A stretch of 20,803 bases of DNA from Alphaproteobacteria bacterium (GTDB taxonomy: Bacteria; Pseudomonadota; Alphaproteobacteria; CACIAM-22H2), in assembly GCA_016869915.1 (NCBI GenBank), contig VGDA01000015.1:1-20803 (forward strand). The letters are read 5' to 3'. This document shows, in pieces, positions 6,624 to 14,417 of this stretch. Both the position numbers and the translations under genes were made by a program. A model generated the notes under the pieces. It saw nothing but the letters and a program-made list of their open reading frames with translations, was not told where the DNA came from and did no database searches. Each line of letters opens with the position of its first letter. The first letter of the stretch is position 1.

Positions 6624-7750
6624 ACGCGGTCCCCGCGCCGGGGGAGGACGCGCCGCTCGCCGACTGGCTCGCCGCGCGGATCCGCGCGCATGGCCCGATC
6701 GGCGTCGATGCGTGGATGGCCGCCTGCCTCGGCGACCCGCGCCATGGCTACTACGCCGGCGCGCGCGGCGACGCCGTCCCGATCGGCGCCGCCGGCGACT
6801 TCGTCACCGCGCCGGAGGTCAGCCAGGTCTTCGGCGAATTGCTGGGCGCCTGGGCCGCCGCGACCTGGGGGCTCGCGGGCAGCCCCTCGCCGCTGCGCCT
6901 CGTGGAGCTCGGTCCGGGACGCGGCACGCTGATGGCGGACGCGCTGCGCGCCACCACGCGGCCCGCGCCCGGCTTCCACCGCGCCATCGACATCCATCTC
7001 GTCGAGGTCAACCCCGCGCTGCGCGCGGCGCAGGCCCGCGCCATTGGCCGCGCCGCGACCTGGCACGATTCCATCGACACGCTGCCGGCGGGGCCTGCGA
7101 TCTTCATCGCAAACGAGTTCCTCGACGCGCTGCCCGCGCGCCAGCTGGTGTTCCGCGACGGCGCATGGCGCGAGCGCATGGTCGGGCTCGACGAAGCGGG
7201 CCGCTTCGCCTTCCGGCACGGCCCGGCCATCGGCGCGCCCGCGCTCGAGCCCGGCCAGGAGGATCCGCGCGAGGGCGACGTGGTCGAGGTCCCCGAGGCC
7301 GCGCGCGGCATGGTCGCCGCCATCGCCGACCGGATCGCGCGCCAAGGCGGCGCGGCGCTCTTCATCGACTACGGGCCGATGGCGAGCGGCATCGGCGACA
7401 CGCTGCAGGGCCTTCGCCGCCACGAGAGCGCGGACCCGCTGTCATGGCCCGGCGAGACCGACCTCACCGTGCATGTCGACCTTGCGGCGATGGCACGCGC
7501 CGCGCGGCGCGCAGGCGCGCAGGCCTGGGGGCCAGTGCCGCAGGGAGCCTTCCTCTCCCGCCTCGGCCTGCACGCGCGCGCCGCGGCCCTCGCCCGCGGC
7601 GCCACGCCTGCCCAGCGCGAGGCGCTGCGGGTCGCATGCGCGAGGTTGATCGGCGACGCGGAGATGGGCAGCCTGTTCAAGGCGATGGCCATCGGCGCGC
7701 CGGGGCTGCCCGTCCCGGCCGGCTTCGACGCGACGCCCCCATCGGGATGA
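6620..7750 (+). CDS. MidA/NDUFAF7-type class I SAM-dependent methyltransferase
   Basis: A 376-aa cytoplasmic protein of the DUF185/MidA family. The mitochondrial member NDUFAF7 dimethylates an arginine of a complex I subunit; the bacterial substrate is not firmly known. Family features are HGYYAGARG (42-50), GDFVTAPEVSQVFGELLG (59-76), the SAM-binding loop LVELGPGRGTL (94-104), NEFLDALPARQLV (165-177), FIDYGP and DLTVHVDL. It overlaps lgt by four bases (ATGA). Order lgt, this gene, pgeF is common in Rhodospirillales as far as I know. Complex I methylation is an inference from the family. Confidence 0.9.
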   Translation: MNAVPAPGEDAPLADWLAARIRAHGPIGVDAWMAACLGDPRHGYYAGARGDAVPIGAAGDFVTAPEVSQVFGELLGAWAAATWGLAGSPSPLRLVELGPGRGTLMADALRATTRPAPGFHRAIDIHLVEVNPALRAAQARAIGRAATWHDSIDTLPAGPAIFIANEFLDALPARQLVFRDGAWRERMVGLDEAGRFAFRHGPAIGAPALEPGQEDPREGDVVEVPEAARGMVAAIADRIARQGGAALFIDYGPMASGIGDTLQGLRRHESADPLSWPGETDLTVHVDLAAMARAARRAGAQAWGPVPQGAFLSRLGLHARAAALARGATPAQREALRVACARLIGDAEMGSLFKAMAIGAPGLPVPAGFDATPPSG

Positions 7751-7757
7751 ACCACGC

Positions 7758-8531
7758 ATGCCCAGGCTGACCACAGGAGTGCTGAACCGCATCGAGGGCG
7801 TGCGCCACGCCTTCTTCACGCGCAATGGCGGCGTCAGCCAGGGCATCTACGCCAGCAGCAATTGCGGCTTCGGTTCGCGCGACGCCGCGGCGGCGGTCGC
7901 GGAGAACCGGGCGCGGGCGATGCGCCGCATCGACGCCGATCCCGCGAAGCTCGTGACGCTGTCGCAGGTGCATTCCGCCGACGTCGTCGAGGTGGCTGCG
8001 CCATGGCGGCGCGGGGACGCGCCGCGCGCCGACGCGATGGTCACGCGGGTTCCCGGGATCGTGCTCGGCATCCTGACCGCGGATTGCGCGCCCGTGCTGT
8101 TCGCTGACGCCGAGGCGCGCGTCGTCGGCGCCGCCCATGCGGGCTGGCGCGGCGCGCTCTCCGGCGTGCTGGAGGCGACCGTCGCGGCGATGTGCCGGAT
8201 GGGCGCCTCGCCGGGGCGCATCGTCGCCGCCATCGGCCCGGCGATCGGCCGCACCTCCTACGAGGTCGGGCCGGAATTCCCGGCACCCTTCCTCGCGCAG
8301 GACGCGTCGAATTCCGCGTTCTTCTTCCCCGCCGAGACGCCGGGCCGACACCTCTTCGACCTCAAGGGCTACGCCGCGGCGCGGCTCGCTGCGGCCGGCC
8401 TCTCCGATGTCGCGGTTCTGCCGAACGACACGCGCATGGAGAACCGCCGCTTCTTCAGCTACCGCCGCGCGTGCCTGAGGGGCGAGCCCGACTACGGGCG
8501 CCAGCTCTCCGCGATACTGGTCGAGGAGTGA
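7758..8531 (+). CDS. pgeF: PgeF-type peptidoglycan editing protein (laccase-domain, YfiH family)
   Basis: A 257-aa member of the multicopper-polyphenol-oxidase-like (DUF152) family. E. coli PgeF/YfiH is described as removing wrongly incorporated residues such as L-Ser from peptidoglycan precursors; the family was earlier called polyphenol oxidase or purine nucleoside phosphorylase LACC1. Metal-site motifs are intact: LSQVHSADV with His72, LTADCAPVLFAD with Cys110, and AAHAGWRG with His127, plus TRNGGVSQGIYAS near the N-terminus and AIGPAIGRTSYEV. It starts seven bases after the methyltransferase stop and is probably co-transcribed. A cell-wall role fits the envelope genes around it. Confidence 0.92.
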   Translation: MPRLTTGVLNRIEGVRHAFFTRNGGVSQGIYASSNCGFGSRDAAAAVAENRARAMRRIDADPAKLVTLSQVHSADVVEVAAPWRRGDAPRADAMVTRVPGIVLGILTADCAPVLFADAEARVVGAAHAGWRGALSGVLEATVAAMCRMGASPGRIVAAIGPAIGRTSYEVGPEFPAPFLAQDASNSAFFFPAETPGRHLFDLKGYAAARLAAAGLSDVAVLPNDTRMENRRFFSYRRACLRGEPDYGRQLSAILVEE

Positions 8532-8538
8532 GCGCGCG

Positions 8539-8607
8539 ATGCCCCATCTCTTCATCATCGCCCTGGCAGCCGTCCTGCTCACGGTCTTCGCCTGTGCCGT
8601 CCTCTAG
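8539..8607 (+). CDS. Hydrophobic 22-codon micro-ORF between pgeF and the lipoprotein gene
   Basis: ATG at 8539 to TAG at 8605-8607 encodes MPHLFIIALAAVLLTVFACAVL, which is 22 residues and almost wholly hydrophobic, like a membrane helix or a bare signal peptide. A GAGGAG sequence at 8523-8528, inside the end of pgeF, is correctly spaced to act as its ribosome site. Its last 14 bases overlap the GTG start of the lipoprotein gene (8594), which has no ribosome site of its own, so translation of this micro-ORF could carry ribosomes to the lipoprotein start. Whether the peptide itself does anything is unknown, and the frame could be chance. Confidence 0.4.
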   Translation: MPHLFIIALAAVLLTVFACAVL

Positions 8608-9445
8608 GACAATCCTCGCCTTCCTCGTCGCGCTTCTCGTCTCGGCCTGCGGGGACCTGCCGCGGCCCTTCCAGCCCGACGACAAGTCGGTGGAGAACCC
8701 GCTGCTCGTGCTCGGCGACAGGGCCGGCATCGTCGTCATGCCGCTTGCCGGCATCGAGGACGACGATGCCTCGCAGGAATTCGCCTCGGCCCTCGCCAAG
8801 GCGCTGCGCGACGCCGACGTGATCGCGCATAACGGCGCGGGGAGCCGGTCCAGCCTCGTGCTCTCGAGCTTCCTCGAGCGCAAGCCCGGCGCGGGCGCGG
8901 TGATCGTGCTATGGCTCTCCGGGCCGGACGGGAGCGACATCGGCACGTTCGAGGCGAACGTGCTCGAGCGCGACCTCGCGCCAGGCGCCCCGCGCCGCCG
9001 CATCGTGCTGCAGCGCATCGCCGAGACGGTGGTCGCCCAGCTGAACCCCGCCGGCGGACCCGCGGCGCCCATGCCGGCGATGGCGGTCGCGCGGATCGCC
9101 GGCCTCCCAGCGGCGCAGGCGTCGATCCTCGAGCGGGCGATGGCGGGGGCGCTCCGGCGCGCACGCATGACGGTCACCGATGCGCCGGGCGAGCGGGACG
9201 TGGTGCTCGCGGGCAGCGTGGACTTCGCCGAGCGGCCGCGCGACCATGTCGCGCTCGACATCCTCTGGAAGGTCTTCGGCACCGACGGCAAGGAGATCGG
9301 CCAGCTGCGCCAGCGCAACGAGATCCCCGGGGCGGCGCTGCAGCGCGGCTGGCCGGAGATCGCGGGCGCGATCGCCGACGGCGCCGTCGACGGCATCGTC
9401 GAGATCGCGGCCCGCGCGCAGCAACAGGCGCCGCGCAGGCGGTGA
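8594..9445 (+). CDS. Predicted lipoprotein with two similar tandem domains
   Basis: I place the start at the GTG at 8594, which gives 283 aa with a clean lipoprotein signal: hydrophobic residues 7-18 then lipobox VSA-Cys19. The frame is open much further upstream, but that part lies inside pgeF. The mature part has two segments of similar plan. Residues 46-150 contain VVMPLAGI, then ALAKALRDADV, LVLSSFL, VIVLWLSGPDGSDIG. Residues 163-273 contain AVARIAGL, then AMAGALRRARM, VVLAGSV, ALDILWKVFGTDGKEIG. The pattern (strand, helix, strand, strand ending in DGxxIG) recalls TolB-N/CsgG-like alpha/beta domains, which I offer as inference only. With Gly at +2 and Asp at +3 it is probably sent to the outer membrane. 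Function unknown. Confidence 0.8.
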   Translation: MPSSRTILAFLVALLVSACGDLPRPFQPDDKSVENPLLVLGDRAGIVVMPLAGIEDDDASQEFASALAKALRDADVIAHNGAGSRSSLVLSSFLERKPGAGAVIVLWLSGPDGSDIGTFEANVLERDLAPGAPRRRIVLQRIAETVVAQLNPAGGPAAPMPAMAVARIAGLPAAQASILERAMAGALRRARMTVTDAPGERDVVLAGSVDFAERPRDHVALDILWKVFGTDGKEIGQLRQRNEIPGAALQRGWPEIAGAIADGAVDGIVEIAARAQQQAPRRR

Positions 9446-9462
9446 GCGCCCCGCCGCGGACC

Positions 9463-9471
9463 TGCTAGGAT
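9463..9471 (+). promoter_or_regulatory. Candidate extended -10 promoter before the DUF1194 gene
   Basis: TGCTAGGAT at 9463-9471 has the TGn extension plus a TAGGAT hexamer (-10-like). No convincing -35 is seen. It lies in the 63-base gap after the lipoprotein gene and would give a leader of about 30 bases with the GAAGGGAG ribosome site before the ATG at 9509. Confidence 0.3.
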
Positions 9472-9508
9472 CGCGCGCCCCGACTAGACGGGCGAAGGGA
9501 GCCTGCCC

Positions 9509-10276
9509 ATGCGCCGGCCCGGTTTCATAGCAGCGACGCTCGCCGCGGCCCTGCTCGCGTCGCACGTCCCGGGTTTCGCGCGGGCGGCCGACGTCGACCT
9601 CGAGCTCGTGCTCGCGATCGACATCTCGCGCAGCATGGACGACGAGGAGCTCGAGCTGCAGCGCGAGGGCTATGCCGGCGCCTTCGCCCACCCCGCCATC
9701 GCCTCCGCGATACGCGGGGGCGCGCTCGGCCGGATCGCCGTCACCATGGTCGAGTGGGCCGGCGCGCACCACCAGAAGGTCATCGTGCCCTGGACGATCG
9801 TCGACGGACCCGAGGCCGCCGAGCGCTTCGCCGCCGGCATACTCGCGACGCAGAAGGCGAGCGCGAACTGGACCTCGATCTCCGGCGCGATCGACTTCTC
9901 GCGCACGCTGTTCGGGGCCGGCGGCCTGCGCGGCGCGCGGCGCGTGATCGACGTCTCGGGCGACGGCGTGAACAACAACGGACGCCCCGTGCAGCAGGCG
10001 CGCGACGAGGCGGTCGCGATGGGCATCACGATCAACGGCCTCGCCATCATCAACGACCGTCCGGGCCCGGGCGGCTGGCGCAGAATGCCGAGCGAGCCGC
10101 TCGACCAGCACTATCGCGACAGGGTGATCGGCGGCCCGGGCGCGTTCCTGATGGTCGCCGAGAACTTCGACAGCTTCGCCTTCGCGATCCGCAACAAGCT
10201 GATGCGCGAGATCTCCGGCGCCGGGGGACCCGAGGTGGTGGTCGCGCGCGCACCGGCCGGAGAGCGTCGCCCTTGA
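9509..10276 (+). CDS. Exported DUF1194 protein with a VWA-like domain
   Basis: A 255-aa protein with a Sec signal peptide (residues 1-26, cleavage likely after ARA) and then a von Willebrand factor A-like domain. The metal-ion-dependent adhesion site is visible: VLAIDISRSMDDEE gives Asp38-x-Ser40-x-Ser42, a Thr/Ser at WTSISGAIDF (121-130), and an Asp in VIDVSGDGVNNNG (146-158). The long match to the DUF1194 family, including ITINGLAIIND and the C-terminal FAIRNKLMREI, is clear. Members are periplasmic and of unknown function; some sit in clusters with transporters or secretion genes. A good GAAGGGAG ribosome site precedes the ATG. Confidence 0.88.
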   Translation: MRRPGFIAATLAAALLASHVPGFARAADVDLELVLAIDISRSMDDEELELQREGYAGAFAHPAIASAIRGGALGRIAVTMVEWAGAHHQKVIVPWTIVDGPEAAERFAAGILATQKASANWTSISGAIDFSRTLFGAGGLRGARRVIDVSGDGVNNNGRPVQQARDEAVAMGITINGLAIINDRPGPGGWRRMPSEPLDQHYRDRVIGGPGAFLMVAENFDSFAFAIRNKLMREISGAGGPEVVVARAPAGERRP

Positions 10277-10331
10277 GCGCGGGCGGCGCCTTTGCTTTGC
10301 TCGCGGCCTCGCGGGCGGTGGGAGTTGCGGC

Positions 10332-11897
10332 GTGACGGATCGGCGTACGGACAATCTCGGATACTGGTGCCACGAGGCGGCGCGCGCCCATCCCTCGCGC
10401 ATAGCGCTTGTCGACCTCAGCCGCGCGTCGCCGCGCGAGGTGGCGTATCGCGAGCTCGAGGAACGACTCGACCGCTTCGCCGCCATGGTCGTCGCGGCCG
10501 GCCTGCGTCCCGGGGACCGCATGGCGATGGCGATCGGCAACCGCTTCGAGTTCGTCGAGGTCATGTTCGGCGCGATGCGCGCCGGCGTGGTGCCCGTGCC
10601 CATGAACACCAAGCTCGGCGCCGACACGCTCGCCTACGTGCTCGCGGATTCCGGCTCGGTGGCCGCGGTCGTCGACCCCGCAGCGAACCCGCGCATCGTC
10701 GCCGCGTGCGATGCCGCGAAGCTGCGCGCGAGATTCGCGCTCGATGCCGCGCCCCCGGGATGGCGCGACTACGAATCCTCCCTCCAGGCCTCGCCTGCCG
10801 CCTTCGAGCCGCCGGCGCTGGCGCCGGGCCACATGTCCTTCCTGCCCTACACCTCCGGCTCGACGGGCAGGCCGAAGGGCGTGGTGCTGACCCATGCCGG
10901 CCAGCTCTGGTGGATCCGCACGCTGCAGAAGCACTGGCCGTCCGGGCCCGGCGACCGCGCGCTCGCGGCCGTGCCTCTCTTCCACAAGAACGCGATGGCG
11001 GGCGCGATCAAGCCGCTGCTCCATTGCGGCGGCTCGGTCGTCATCCTCCCGGGCTTCGAGCCGCGCCGCTTCCTCGAGGTGCTCTCCGGCTACCGATGCA
11101 CGGTCGCGGGCGGCGTGCCCGCGGTCTTCACGCTGCTGCTCCAGCAGAAGGACCTCATCGCCAGCCTCGACTGGTCGGCGCTCAAGGTCCTGAAGATCGG
11201 CTCGGCCCCGACGCCCAAGGAGCTCCTCGACGCGGTCGAGGCAGCTTTCGGCGTGCCGGTGGGCGAGAGCTACGGCCTCACCGAGGGCGGCCCGGTGATG
11301 ATCGGCCCGCCGCTCGACGGACGGCGCGCGCCGCACGGCTCCTGCGGCGTGATCTGGCCCGAGGGCGAGTGCAGGCTCGTCGGCGCCGACGGGCGCGACG
11401 ACCCCTCCTATGGCGAGCTCTGGGTCCGCAATCCCGGCGTCACGCCCGGCTACTACAACCTGCCGGAGGTCAACCGCGAGCGCCTTGTCGATGGCTGGCT
11501 GCGCACCGGCGACCTGTTCAGCCTCGACACCGAGGGCTTCTACTACTTCCGCGGCCGCGTCGACGACATGTTCAACTCCGGCGGCGAGAACGTGTATCCG
11601 CTGGAGGTGGAGAACATCCTCCTCAAGCACCCCGCGGTAGCCGAGGTGTCCGTCGTGCCCTTCCCCCATGCCATCAAGGGCGAGGTGCCGGTGGCGATGG
11701 TCGTGCGCGCCGCGGGCCACGACGCGGGCGAGGACGAGCTCAAGGCCTTCTGCCTGGCCAACGGCCCGGCCTACGCGCATCCCAGGCGCATCCATTTCGT
11801 CGACGCCCTGCCACTCAACGGGCCGGGCAAGATCGACCGCAAGCTGGTGGCGCGCATGATGCACGACGTCATCGGCGACGCGAAGCTCGGCGGCTGA
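10332..11897 (+). CDS. AMP-forming acyl-CoA synthetase (class I adenylate-forming enzyme)
   Basis: A 521-aa enzyme that would activate a carboxylic acid to acyl-CoA through an acyl-AMP. All core motifs are present: P-loop-like LPYTSGSTGRPKG (171-183), GESYGLTEGGPV (311-322), GELWVRNPGVTPGYYN (361-376), RTGDLF (391-396), FRGRVDDMFNSGGENVYP (406-423) and the catalytic Lys500 in LNGPGKIDRK. The start is GTG at 10332 with GGGAG upstream. It ends 17 bases before a maleate-isomerase-like gene on the same strand. Medium- or long-chain fatty, aromatic and dicarboxylic acids are all possible substrates; sequence by eye does not decide. Confidence 0.92.
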   Translation: MTDRRTDNLGYWCHEAARAHPSRIALVDLSRASPREVAYRELEERLDRFAAMVVAAGLRPGDRMAMAIGNRFEFVEVMFGAMRAGVVPVPMNTKLGADTLAYVLADSGSVAAVVDPAANPRIVAACDAAKLRARFALDAAPPGWRDYESSLQASPAAFEPPALAPGHMSFLPYTSGSTGRPKGVVLTHAGQLWWIRTLQKHWPSGPGDRALAAVPLFHKNAMAGAIKPLLHCGGSVVILPGFEPRRFLEVLSGYRCTVAGGVPAVFTLLLQQKDLIASLDWSALKVLKIGSAPTPKELLDAVEAAFGVPVGESYGLTEGGPVMIGPPLDGRRAPHGSCGVIWPEGECRLVGADGRDDPSYGELWVRNPGVTPGYYNLPEVNRERLVDGWLRTGDLFSLDTEGFYYFRGRVDDMFNSGGENVYPLEVENILLKHPAVAEVSVVPFPHAIKGEVPVAMVVRAAGHDAGEDELKAFCLANGPAYAHPRRIHFVDALPLNGPGKIDRKLVARMMHDVIGDAKLGG

Positions 11898-11914
11898 ACG
11901 GCAAGGAGAACGAC

Positions 11915-12694
11915 ATGGACGGCAATCACCCCCTCGCAATCGACCTGCAGAACCTTCCGTACCGAACGGATCGCGGCGCCGGCGCGCGCGCGCGGATCGG
12001 CGCGATCGTGCTGGCCACCGACCACACGATGGAGGCGGAGTGGCGCGAGATGCTCGCCATCGACGGCGTCGCCTTCTTCGTCGCGCGCATATGGAACGAC
12101 GCGCAGATCACGCCCGACACGCTCGCCGCGCTCGGCGAGGAGATCGCGCCGGCCACGCGCCTGATCCTGCCCAACGACGAGCGGCTCGATTCCGTCGCCT
12201 TCGCCTGCACCTCCGGCGCGATGGTCCTCGGCGACGAGCATGTCGAGCGCGAGGTGCATCGCCACCGCCCGGGCATCCCGGTCACCTCGCCCATGCTGGC
12301 CGGCATCGAGGCGCTGAAGGCGCTCGGCCTGCGGCGCGTGGCGCTGCTCACGCCCTACATGCAGGCGATCAACGACCGCATGCGCGCCCATGTCGAGGCG
12401 CGCGGCATCGAGGTGCCCGCGCTCGGCTCGTTCAACAACCCCGACGACCTCGTCGCCGCGACGATCTCGCCCGACACGCTGCTCGAGGCGGCGACCCGCC
12501 TCGGCCGCGCCAGGGAGGTCGACGGCGTGTTCATCAGCTGCTCGAGCTTCCGCGCCGCGGGCATCATCGAGCGGCTGGAGCAGGCGACGGGCAAGCCAGC
12601 CACCGCGTCGAACCACGCGATGGCGTGGCACGCGCTGCGGCTCGCGGGCTACCGCGATCCCGTGAGGGGCTGGGGCCGGCTGTTCGAGCTCTGA
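11915..12694 (+). CDS. Maleate cis-trans isomerase / Asp-Glu racemase family enzyme
   Basis: A 259-aa enzyme of the cofactor-independent racemase superfamily that includes maleate isomerase and arylmalonate decarboxylase. Both halves carry a catalytic-type cysteine: Cys98 in VAFACTSGAMV and Cys209 in VFISCSSFRAAG. Two cysteines suit a racemase or cis-trans isomerase; arylmalonate decarboxylase has only the second. Other landmarks are the IGAIVLATDHTME start strand, the TSPMLAGIEALKALG helix, VALLTPYM, and SNHAMAWHALRLAG near the end. An AAGGAG site precedes the ATG. Pairing with an acyl-CoA ligase suggests breakdown of an unsaturated or branched dicarboxylate, but the substrate is unknown. 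Confidence 0.85.
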   Translation: MDGNHPLAIDLQNLPYRTDRGAGARARIGAIVLATDHTMEAEWREMLAIDGVAFFVARIWNDAQITPDTLAALGEEIAPATRLILPNDERLDSVAFACTSGAMVLGDEHVEREVHRHRPGIPVTSPMLAGIEALKALGLRRVALLTPYMQAINDRMRAHVEARGIEVPALGSFNNPDDLVAATISPDTLLEAATRLGRAREVDGVFISCSSFRAAGIIERLEQATGKPATASNHAMAWHALRLAGYRDPVRGWGRLFEL

Positions 12695-12703
12695 CCGGCG
12701 CGC

Positions 12704-13954
12704 TCAGGCGTCGGCGAAGGTCAGGCCCTTCAGGTCGACCTCCGGCTTGCGCCCGGCGATCATGTCCGCGGTGACGCGCGCCGTGCCGTGGCTCATGGTC
12801 CAGCCCATGTGGCCGAGGCCGGTGTTGAACCAGAGGTTCCGGTGGCGCGCCTGTCCCAGGATCGGCGTGCCCTTCGGGGTCATCGGCCGCAGGCCGGCCC
12901 AGTAGGACGGCCGGTCGAAGTCCGCGGCCTCCGGGAAGAGCTGGCGCGCCACCTTCAGCATGTGCGCGAAGTCGGACGGCTCGTGGCTGGTGTCGTAGCC
13001 CGCGAACTCGGCCGTCGCGGTCAGGCGCAGGCGCCGGCCGAGGCGAGACCAGGCGACGAGGTTCTGCTCGTCGACGCCGGAGAGCATCGGCGCGCCGTTG
13101 CGCCCCTCGACGTCCAGCGTCAGCGCGTAGCCCTTCACCGGGTAGATCGGCAGGTTGACGCCGAGCTTGCGCGCCTCGATCGGCGCGTAGCTGCCGAGCG
13201 CCATGACATAGGCGTCGGCCGCCACCTCGCCCTTGTCGGTCAATACCTTCTCGATGCGGTCGCCCGACGCCTCGATGCGCAGGATCGTCGTGCTCCAGCG
13301 GAACTCGACGCCCATTCCCGCGGCGATCGCCGCGAGCTTGTTCGCGAAGACGTGGCAGTCGCCGGACTCGTCGCTCGGCGAGTAGATCGCGCCCGCGAGC
13401 TGCCCCTTCACGGAGTCGAGCGCGGGCTCGACCTCCGCCGCGCGCTGCGGGTCGAGCGCGCGCAGCTCGAGCCCGAGGTCGGTGAGCACCCGCGTGTTGC
13501 GCACGCCGGCCTCGAACAGCGCGGGGTCGCGGTAGAGATAGACCGCGCCGCCCGTGACGCGATCGAACTCGATGCCGGTGCGCGAGACGGTCTCCTGCAG
13601 CTGCGCCTGCGAGAACAGGCACAGCCGCAGCTTGTTCGCGGTGTTGCGCGCGGCGGAGGCCGCGTTGCACTCGCGCAGGAAGCGCAGCGACCACGCGTAG
13701 AGCCGCGGGTCGGTGGAGAAGCGGAAGCGCAGCGAGGTGTCGTCGCGCCAGAGCGACTTCAGGAGGATCTTCGGCGCGCGCGGGCTCGCCCAGGTATAGG
13801 CGTGGCCCGGCGCGACCATGCCCGCGTTCGAGAAGCTGGTCTCGTTCGCCGCAAGCGGCTGGCGATCCACGACCACGACCTCGTGCCCGTCCTGCGCGAG
13901 CGCATAGGCCGACGTAACCCCCACGATCCCGCCCCCGAGCACCGCGATCCTCAC
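12704..13954 (-). CDS. dadA: D-amino-acid dehydrogenase
   Basis: A 416-aa FAD enzyme of the DAO family that oxidatively deaminates D-amino acids to 2-oxo acids and feeds electrons to quinones at the inner membrane. The dinucleotide-binding motif GGGIVG is at residues 7-12, followed by the DadA-type stretch SFSNAGMVAPGHAYTWASP (40-58), a middle SDESGDCHVFANKLA, YPVKGYALTL, and the C-terminal GLRPMTPKGTPILG and NTGLGHMGWTMSHGTA. Length fits DadA. The start is GTG at 13954 with GGGAGG nearby. It converges on the isomerase gene with a nine-base gap. Closely related proteins act on other amines, so the substrate is probable rather than certain. Confidence 0.88.
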   Translation of the reverse strand: MRIAVLGGGIVGVTSAYALAQDGHEVVVVDRQPLAANETSFSNAGMVAPGHAYTWASPRAPKILLKSLWRDDTSLRFRFSTDPRLYAWSLRFLRECNAASAARNTANKLRLCLFSQAQLQETVSRTGIEFDRVTGGAVYLYRDPALFEAGVRNTRVLTDLGLELRALDPQRAAEVEPALDSVKGQLAGAIYSPSDESGDCHVFANKLAAIAAGMGVEFRWSTTILRIEASGDRIEKVLTDKGEVAADAYVMALGSYAPIEARKLGVNLPIYPVKGYALTLDVEGRNGAPMLSGVDEQNLVAWSRLGRRLRLTATAEFAGYDTSHEPSDFAHMLKVARQLFPEAADFDRPSYWAGLRPMTPKGTPILGQARHRNLWFNTGLGHMGWTMSHGTARVTADMIAGRKPEVDLKGLTFADA

Positions 13955-13986
13955 CCCTGCCTCCCTTGGTTGCCTTGCCTCGAACG

Positions 13987-14009
13987 ATGATAGGGCGCGC
14001 GACCGCGCC
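13987..14009 (-). promoter_or_regulatory. Hairpin and candidate -10 box between the yciI-like gene and dadA
   Basis: GGCGCG (13994-13999) and CGCGCC (14004-14009) form a perfect 6-bp stem with a 4-base loop directly after the stop of the YciI-like gene. Just past it, on the minus strand, TATCAT (13992-13987) is a good -10-like hexamer for dadA, with only a poor GGGACA as -35. The hairpin could be a terminator for the upstream gene or an operator over the dadA promoter. Confidence 0.3.
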
Positions 14010-14017
14010 TGTCCCGG

Positions 14018-14326
14018 TCAGGGCATGATGCGGGCGTCGCGCACGGCGATGCGGATCGGCGTCACGTCGATGCGCTTCCAGACGCCCTGCTTCGCGTAGG
14101 CGTCCCGCGCCAGCCAGGCGTCCAGATCGGCGCGCGAGGGGAAGTCGCAGATGGCGAAGGAGCCGACCATGCGGCCCTCGTCGTCGAGCCGGGCGCCGCC
14201 GCAGACGAGGTTGCCCTTCGCGACGAGGTCCTTGATCCCCTCGAAATGCGCTGGCCGCGCCGCGAGCCTGCGGGCGGGGGCGTCGGCGTCGGAGCCGTCA
14301 TGGGCGACGATCATGAACTGGGGCAT
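14018..14326 (-). CDS. YciI-like protein
   Basis: A 102-aa single-domain protein of the YciI family (ferredoxin-like dimeric alpha/beta barrel; some members are dehalogenase- or muconolactone-isomerase-like, most have no known reaction). Visible elements are the first strand PQFMIVAHDG, the RPAHFEGIKDLVAKGNLVCGG region (24-44), GSFAICDFPSRADLDAWLARD (55-75), and YAKQGVWKRIDVTPIRI near the end. I use the ATG at 14326, which has a GGAGGA site; the frame is open further upstream but crosses the opposite gene. It is divergent from the thioesterase gene and 63 bases upstream of dadA on the same strand. Confidence 0.85.
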   Translation of the reverse strand: MPQFMIVAHDGSDADAPARRLAARPAHFEGIKDLVAKGNLVCGGARLDDEGRMVGSFAICDFPSRADLDAWLARDAYAKQGVWKRIDVTPIRIAVRDARIMP

Positions 14327-14377
14327 CACTGTCCTCCTGCTGCGCTGCGCGGCCGATGGTACAAGCCAGCGCCGGGG

Positions 14378-14383
14378 ATTGTA
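14378..14383 (-). promoter_or_regulatory. Candidate -10 box for the yciI-like gene
   Basis: TACAAT on the minus strand (14383-14378) matches the -10 consensus in five of six positions within the 91-base divergent gap 14327-14417. A convincing -35 is not visible, and no clear promoter is seen for the plus-strand thioesterase gene. Confidence 0.25.
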
Positions 14384-14417
14384 GTCTGGCTGCCGTCGCT
14401 TGCCACGGACGGGATCC

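Noticed and set aside
8192..8593. An N-terminal extension of the lipoprotein reaching into pgeF, or a pgeF-lipoprotein fusion by frameshift
   Set aside because: The GTG at 8594 gives a proper signal peptide and lipobox; upstream residues are shadow translation of pgeF, and pgeF is full length with its own stop.
10292..11914. An 800-codon frame joining the acyl-CoA ligase region to the isomerase
   Set aside because: Only the part from 11915 is a real protein; the rest is another frame of the ligase gene.
11915..12694. Arylmalonate decarboxylase as the name for the racemase-family enzyme
   Set aside because: Both cysteines are present, as in isomerases and racemases; the decarboxylase has only the second.
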